Shown: positions 23,414-26,870 of the stretch, piece by piece
How the letters are laid out: every line of letters begins with the position of its first letter
How positions within the stretch are numbered: the first letter of the stretch is position 1
IMG/VR virus record: IMGVR_UViG_3300006735_000189
Span: 1 to 26,870 of that record
DNA: 26,870 bases
Direction: 5' to 3' (one strand)
From: a virus
Notes under the pieces: model-generated
What the model saw: the letters and a program-made list of their open reading frames with translations, nothing else
Database searches by the model: none
What the model was told of the DNA's origin: nothing
Position numbers and translations under genes: made by a program

Positions 23414-23923
23414 ATGAGTAGTAATTTAGAAAGTTTAGGTAATGCTATTAGAGTAGCTCAAGATCGTAATAATAATATAGTTAGAAATGAGTTTAATAGT
23501 ACACCTACAAGAAACATAACTGAAGCAAATGAAATGATAGATGATTTAAAATTATCTATAAGAAATTCAAGTGCAGCTTTTCGTCAATTAAATAATGACA
23601 GAACAGACACAGTATTTGAAGTAATTGATGATTTAGAAGTAAACCTATCAGAGGATGAAAAAGCCAATGGTAAAAGAAATCTAAAAGAGTTAGCTGATAC
23701 TGTTGATGAAATGGACGCAGATGTAGTGAAAAACTTAGCAGATTGGAAAAATGCAGCTAATGAAATGCTAGATGATGTAAAATTCAGATTTGGAACAACA
23801 ACTCAATTCTTAGATAATTTTAATCCAAACTATGGAGCAGATGTAACTGAAATATCAGCTATTGATGCTGTAATGGAAGCAATCCATAATGAGATTGATG
23901 CAAATCAGTCGCTAGTAGGCTAA
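23414..23923 (+). CDS. Helical protein of the TSP3 cassette, unknown
   Basis: 169 residues, acidic and almost all helical (ITEANEMIDDLKLSIRNSSA, ANGKRNLKELADTVDEMDAD). No known motif. The N-terminal pattern (LESLGNAIRVAQDRNNN) resembles the start of the next gene (IEDIALAIKNSQTTAF): two helical proteins beginning with x-I/L-x-x-A-I-x-x-x-Q. They may be distant paralogs. It begins 40 bases after the giant gene with no candidate promoter between, so it is probably co-transcribed. I do not know its function. Start codon context ATGAGT is shared with the other two genes of the cassette and with the major capsid gene. Confidence 0.72.
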   Translation: MSSNLESLGNAIRVAQDRNNNIVRNEFNSTPTRNITEANEMIDDLKLSIRNSSAAFRQLNNDRTDTVFEVIDDLEVNLSEDEKANGKRNLKELADTVDEMDADVVKNLADWKNAANEMLDDVKFRFGTTTQFLDNFNPNYGADVTEISAIDAVMEAIHNEIDANQSLVG

Positions 23924-23934
23924 TAATAGGAAAC

Positions 23935-23947
23935 TAAATTATAAATT
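23935..23947 (+). promoter_or_regulatory. Leader 13-mer TAAATTATAAATT before the 137-residue gene
   Basis: Third exact copy of the 13-mer, 16 bases before the ATG, in a gap that lacks the ATATTTATA motif. This supports a role at the message level rather than as the main promoter. Confidence 0.45.
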
Positions 23948-23963
23948 TTAAAAATTAAAAATT

Positions 23964-24377
23964 ATGAGTAAAATAGAAGATATAGCTTTAGCTATTAAAA
24001 ATTCTCAAACTACAGCCTTTGCTTCACATCAAGACCGTGTAAGAGAAAATCAAGAATCATATACAAGTGATGCTGATAGTATTGTAAGTGCTTTACAAGA
24101 TTTATCAAGTGTTGCTACTTCTGAAGCACAAGCATTGTTAGAACAAGAAAAAGCAGTTCACGCTAGTTTCTTAAATTCACTTAAAGAAGAGGTAATCCAA
24201 ATGATGGATGGATCTCATGGATTTAAGGGATTTATGCAAATGGTAGCAGCAGTTCAAGCTGAAAGTAAATCATTTGAAGCTTTCATTGCAGAAGAAAAGA
24301 AACAAATAAAAGAAGCACTAGAAACAATTGAAACTGAAATAGGTTTAGATTTTAATTTTGGTGATTCATCTAAATAA
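23964..24377 (+). CDS. Helical protein of the TSP3 cassette, unknown
   Basis: 137 residues, all helical by composition: ADSIVSALQDLSSVATSEAQ, LLEQEKAVHASFLNSLKEEV, then EAFIAEEKKQIKEALETIET. A Gly/Met-rich loop (MMDGSHGFKGFMQM) sits in the middle. The end is acidic (DFNFGDSSK). The strong leader and the terminator behind it suggest an abundant product, perhaps a small virion or head-internal protein. No family recognised; similarity to the 169-residue neighbour is limited to the N-terminal helix. Confidence 0.72.
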   Translation: MSKIEDIALAIKNSQTTAFASHQDRVRENQESYTSDADSIVSALQDLSSVATSEAQALLEQEKAVHASFLNSLKEEVIQMMDGSHGFKGFMQMVAAVQAESKSFEAFIAEEKKQIKEALETIETEIGLDFNFGDSSK

Positions 24378-24381
24378 TAAA

Positions 24382-24400
24382 AATTGTAATTAATACAATT
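24382..24400 (+). other. Hairpin directly after the 137-residue gene
   Basis: AATTGTA (24382-24388) pairs with TACAATT (24394-24400) around five bases, four bases after the stop. It lies just upstream of a strong terminator and may be a second 3' structure protecting the message. Confidence 0.4.
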
Positions 24401-24410
24401 AAAACAATAC

Positions 24411-24440
24411 AGGGAAGACTTAGGTCTTCCCTTTTTTTTT
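24411..24440 (+). terminator. Rho-independent terminator closing the helical cassette
   Basis: AGGGAAGAC (24411-24419) pairs with GTCTTCCCT (24424-24432) around TTAG, followed by a run of T to 24440. A 9-bp G+C-containing stem with a long T-run is a strong terminator. Confidence 0.9.
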
Positions 24441-24453
24441 CATAATTTCCTGA

Positions 24454-24462
24454 ATATTTATA
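24454..24462 (+). promoter_or_regulatory. Candidate late promoter, ATATTTATA motif
   Basis: Exact ATATTTATA right after the cassette terminator, 30 bases before the next ATG. A 6-bp hairpin (ATGTAA/TTACAT, 24462-24478) follows directly. Confidence 0.5.
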
Positions 24463-24492
24463 TGTAATAATGTTACATTTTTAAAGGGTATT

Positions 24493-24849
24493 ATGAGTAT
24501 ATTATCTGATCTAGGAGAATTCTTAGGAAAAAAATTTAGTTTAGTAAATAAAGACATCCAAGAAAATAGAGAAACACTGATTTCTCTTGGATATGAAATC
24601 GCTGAATTAAAATCAGAAATAGCAGACCTTAAAGCATCACATGAAGAATATAAAATAAAAGGAACTAATATTCCTGTTGATTTAAATATATTGGCTCCTA
24701 ATAAAGGAGTCACTTTTGAGACTGAAACAGGAAATAGATACAGAATTCGTATTGATGATAATAAAAAACTTATAATAGATGACATATTAAATAATGAGAG
24801 TAATATAGCTGAAATTCAATTAACAATAAATTCAAATGAAGAAGCTTAA
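24493..24849 (+). CDS. Small coiled-coil plus beta protein, unknown
   Basis: 118 residues. Residues 1-20 are LSDLGEFLGKKFSLVNKD, then a coiled coil (residues 25-52: LGYEIAELKSEIADLKASHE), then a compact beta part (VTFETETGNRYRIRIDDNKK, then LIIDDILN). A helix-then-beta-tip layout is common for short trimeric phage fibers or connectors, and I recall similar N-termini in marine phage proteins, but I cannot assign a family. It has an AAAGGG Shine-Dalgarno-like sequence, its own candidate promoter and its own terminator, so it is probably a single-gene unit. Confidence 0.72.
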   Translation: MSILSDLGEFLGKKFSLVNKDIQENRETLISLGYEIAELKSEIADLKASHEEYKIKGTNIPVDLNILAPNKGVTFETETGNRYRIRIDDNKKLIIDDILNNESNIAEIQLTINSNEEA

Positions 24850-24915
24850 AGCAGTTTAAAATTGAGGGGGTTTTCTCCATATAGATAATATACTCGCCCC
24901 CTCAAACTGCTTTTT
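24848..24915 (+). terminator. Large two-part hairpin, likely terminator, after the 118-residue gene
   Basis: AAAGCAGTTT (24848-24857) pairs with AAACTGCTTT (24904-24913), and GAGGGGG (24864-24870) with CCCCCTC (24897-24903). A 6-base bulge on the left arm separates the two helices, and the loop is 26 bases. It ends in five T. Such a long, G+C-rich loop-bearing terminator is unusual for this A+T-rich genome. It could also be a small structured RNA. Confidence 0.7.
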
Positions 24916-24967
24916 AAGAGAAAATTGGATTTCCTAAGTTTTTTATTTACTTTGACATAAACATTTA

Positions 24968-24976
24968 ATATTTATA
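24968..24976 (+). promoter_or_regulatory. Candidate late promoter, ATATTTATA motif, three bases from ATG
   Basis: Exact ATATTTATA ending three bases before the ATG of the 82-residue gene. If it acts like a -10 box, the message would start inside the gene; hence either leaderless, or read-through transcripts matter, or the motif is not a -10 box. Confidence 0.4.
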
Positions 24977-24979
24977 ATC

Positions 24980-25228
24980 ATGGAGAAAATAGTTTTATCA
25001 AAAGAAGAGTTAGAGAATTTAACTCAGTTACAAAATGAACAAAATGAATTTGTACTTAGATTAGGACAAATAGAATACCAAATAGGTACATTAGAAAAAT
25101 TTAAAAGAGATTTAAAACAAAACATAGAAAATTTTGAAGACAAACAAGTTAAGGTAGGTAATGAACTTAATAAAAAATATGGTGAAGGAACTATAAATTT
25201 AGAAAATGGTGAATTTATCAAATCTTAA
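24980..25228 (+). CDS. Small coiled-coil protein, unknown
   Basis: 82 residues: IVLSKEELENLTQLQNEQNE, then LGQIEYQIGTLEKFKRDLKQ, then KVGNELNKKYGEGTINLENG, ending FIKS. This arrangement of two helices with a closing KYGEGTINLE-GEF segment is one I recall as a recurrent small protein in marine phages, often next to structural genes and without a known function. A homo-oligomeric chaperone or virion accessory is possible. It is upstream of the tail sheath with 54 bases between. Confidence 0.68.
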   Translation: MEKIVLSKEELENLTQLQNEQNEFVLRLGQIEYQIGTLEKFKRDLKQNIENFEDKQVKVGNELNKKYGEGTINLENGEFIKS

Positions 25229-25251
25229 CCGCACTTTCAAAAATTTCTATA

Positions 25252-25260
25252 ATATTTATA
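25252..25260 (+). promoter_or_regulatory. Candidate late promoter, ATATTTATA motif, before the tail sheath
   Basis: Exact ATATTTATA, 22 bases before the sheath ATG. It is separated from it by the palindrome at 25262-25277. Confidence 0.5.
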
Positions 25261-25261
25261 A

Positions 25262-25277
25262 ACAAAATTAATTTTGT
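25262..25277 (+). promoter_or_regulatory. Perfect 16-bp palindrome in the tail sheath leader
   Basis: ACAAAATTAATTTTGT is its own reverse complement and lies between the candidate promoter and the sheath start codon. It may be a dimeric protein operator or fold as a hairpin (ACAAAA/TTTTGT) in the message. Confidence 0.5.
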
Positions 25278-25282
25278 AGAAA

Positions 25283-26870
25283 ATGGCAGAAGTATTATTA
25301 TCCCCAGGTGTATTAGCTAGCGAAACAGACCAATCTTTCCTATCAGCACAACCAGTACAAGCAGGAGCAGCAATATTAGGACCCACAGTTAAAGGTCCTG
25401 TTGGTCTTCCAACATTAGTTACCACATATAGTGAATATAAAAATAAATTTGGTGCTGTAGTAGAAAGTGGAAGTGCAGAGTACACTTACTTTACATCAAT
25501 AGCAGCTTATAATTATTTCCAACAAGGAGGAGATTCATTATTAGTAACTAGAGTAGTGAGTGGTTCTTACACAACAGCAACTAGTTCAAAAGTTGAAAAT
25601 GGAAACACAGCTACCCCAGGAGCCACAGCTAGTGGTAATTACCTATATAATGTAACAGAACCAGGAACATCTATAGAAGGAATTAGTATAGAAGGATTAC
25701 AAGGAAATCCAATTGATGGAAATGCTGGAACAAAAATATTTTTATCAGCCTCATCTAATAATGCTTTTACAGCAGCTGGTATATATTATTATACAGGAGA
25801 AGGACAGGGATTAGTAGATTCAATTAACACTAATTTAGGTGGAGTAGGAATATTTGACTATGGTATACAAGCATCATTTGATAATGTAAGTGGAATAATA
25901 ACACTTGAAACTAAAAATGCAGGTACAGTAGGAAATGACATTGATTTAAATGCTGGTTCTCAAGTTCAACTATACGCCGGATCAGCTCCAAAAGAATTAG
26001 ATTTATCAGGTGGAGTAGATGCTACTTTTAGTAACTCATTTACTTTAGAAACAATATCAGAAGGTACAGATCAAAATAGTACAGGCTCAGAAGGAGCAGC
26101 TGGTAATTTAGCTAATGGTACTAAAGATAATATTAGATGGGAAATTGTATCACCAAATACAGCTACAGGAACATTTAGTTTATTAATTAGAAGAGGTGAT
26201 GATATAACAACCTCAAAAACAGTATTAGAAACTTGGGCTGATTTATCATTAGACCCAAATGCCCCAAATTACATTGAAAAAGCAATTGGTAATTCAAAAC
26301 AAACAGTAACTCAAGATGCTGGAACAGGTGAATACTATGTTAAAAATGAAGGAACTTATAATACATTAAGTAATTTTGTAAGAGTAAAATCAGTAGAATC
26401 AAAAACATTAAATTATTTTGATAATGCTGGAAATCCAAGACCACAATATATTAATTCTATCCCAGTAGCTCAATCAGGTACATTAGGTGATGCTGAAGGA
26501 ACTGCTTTTGATGGAGTTACAGGTAATTTTTATGAAAATATAGATGGTGGTGTTACAGGTAATACACAAGGATTAGTTGATGATAATTATAATGTTTCAA
26601 TTAATTTATTATCTAATAGAGATGAATACCAATACAACTTAATAGTAGCACCAGGATTAACAATGCAAAGTCATTCATCACCATTAGCATCAATGATTGA
26701 TATATCTCAACAAAGAGGAGATAATTTATCAATTGTAGATTTAAGAGATTGGGGATCAGGAATTAATTCAGTAACAGCTGGAGCTTCAGCTATAGATTCT
26801 TCATATGCTGCTACATATTGGCCTTGGTTACAAACAATTGATCCAGATACGGGACAACAAGTTTGGGTAC
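25283..26870 (+). CDS. gp18: Tail sheath protein (T4 gp18-like), 3' end outside the window
   Basis: 529 codons are visible and the frame runs on past the right edge. The sheath contracts to drive the tail tube through the host envelope. The start MAEVLLSPGVLASETDQS is the gp18 hallmark (LLSPG at the N-terminus, then E-T), followed by ILGPTVKGPVGLPTLVTTYS and YFQQGGDSLLVTRVV as in the sheath N-terminal domain. Near the visible end, YQYNLIVAPGL, a DISQQRGDNLSIVD block and SSYAATYWPWLQTIDPDTGQ are typical of the conserved C-terminal sheath core (Y-A--YWPW-----TG---VW). Middle residues 100-400 are rich in Ser, Gly and Thr and probably form the outer protruding domains. Length exceeding T4 gp18 (659) is likely. 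It has its own candidate promoter and a palindromic leader. Confidence 0.95.
   Translation, partial: MAEVLLSPGVLASETDQSFLSAQPVQAGAAILGPTVKGPVGLPTLVTTYSEYKNKFGAVVESGSAEYTYFTSIAAYNYFQQGGDSLLVTRVVSGSYTTATSSKVENGNTATPGATASGNYLYNVTEPGTSIEGISIEGLQGNPIDGNAGTKIFLSASSNNAFTAAGIYYYTGEGQGLVDSINTNLGGVGIFDYGIQASFDNVSGIITLETKNAGTVGNDIDLNAGSQVQLYAGSAPKELDLSGGVDATFSNSFTLETISEGTDQNSTGSEGAAGNLANGTKDNIRWEIVSPNTATGTFSLLIRRGDDITTSKTVLETWADLSLDPNAPNYIEKAIGNSKQTVTQDAGTGEYYVKNEGTYNTLSNFVRVKSVESKTLNYFDNAGNPRPQYINSIPVAQSGTLGDAEGTAFDGVTGNFYENIDGGVTGNTQGLVDDNYNVSINLLSNRDEYQYNLIVAPGLTMQSHSSPLASMIDISQQRGDNLSIVDLRDWGSGINSVTAGASAIDSSYAATYWPWLQTIDPDTGQQVWV

Overview
The window is a single-strand block of late structural genes from a T4-like myovirus (tailed phage, Caudoviricetes). 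The evidence is a recognisable set of T4-type virion genes, all on the + strand and tightly packed: portal (gp20, truncated at the left edge), prohead protease (gp21), scaffold core (gp22), major capsid (gp23), the neck and tail-completion trio (gp13, gp14 and gp15-like), and the tail sheath (gp18, truncated at the right edge). The DNA is very A+T-rich, Arg is written mostly as AGA, most genes lack a clear Shine-Dalgarno sequence and have A-rich leaders, and several proteins carry domains common in marine bacterial surface proteins (CUB-like, thrombospondin type-3 calcium repeats, CBM5/12-like). I infer an aquatic, probably uncultivated phage, possibly of a Bacteroidetes/Flavobacteria-like host; the host is an inference, not something the sequence proves.

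Layout. Bases 1-4310: portal, three unrecognised genes in the place where T4 has its small core genes, and the protease. Bases 4311-7274: scaffold and major capsid, closed by a strong terminator. Bases 7314-15257: an 8-kb island of fiber or decoration-type proteins built from shared modules (collagen-like stretch, ASY repeats, NWKKV-VSGS N-termini, FPFTG modules, a CUB-like domain) plus two small genes. Bases 15307-18137: the compact gp13-gp14-gp15-like operon. Bases 18161-20330: another repeat-rich fiber gene and a gene with a small carbohydrate-binding-like C-terminus. Bases 20497-24440: a self-contained cassette of three helical proteins, the first a 958-residue coiled coil with a calcium-binding TSP3 block in its middle, ended by a strong terminator. 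Bases 24454-26870: two small coiled-coil genes in their own units and the start of the tail sheath.

Control signals. The 9-mer ATATTTATA (12 exact copies, 2 more with one change) was found essentially only between genes, at the head of nearly every plausible transcription unit. It is the best candidate for the phage late promoter. It reads as the reverse complement of the T4 late promoter box TATAAATA although all genes run forward, which is unexpected. A second 13-mer, TAAATTATAAATT, sits 14-19 bases before the start codons of the major capsid gene and two genes of the helical cassette, suggesting that those are also made in large amounts. Three leaders (scaffold, 454-residue fiber, 958-residue coiled coil) add a hairpin between the 9-mer and an AATAAAA stretch.

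How the genes work together: gp22 forms the internal core on which gp23 assembles around the gp20 portal; gp21 digests the core and trims capsid protein; gp13/gp14 close the filled head; the gp15-like protein and gp18 finish the contractile tail. The island proteins probably decorate the head or neck or form fibers that touch the host surface. No gap longer than about 170 bases lacks a gene, and I saw no tRNA, CRISPR array, insertion sequence or integrase.
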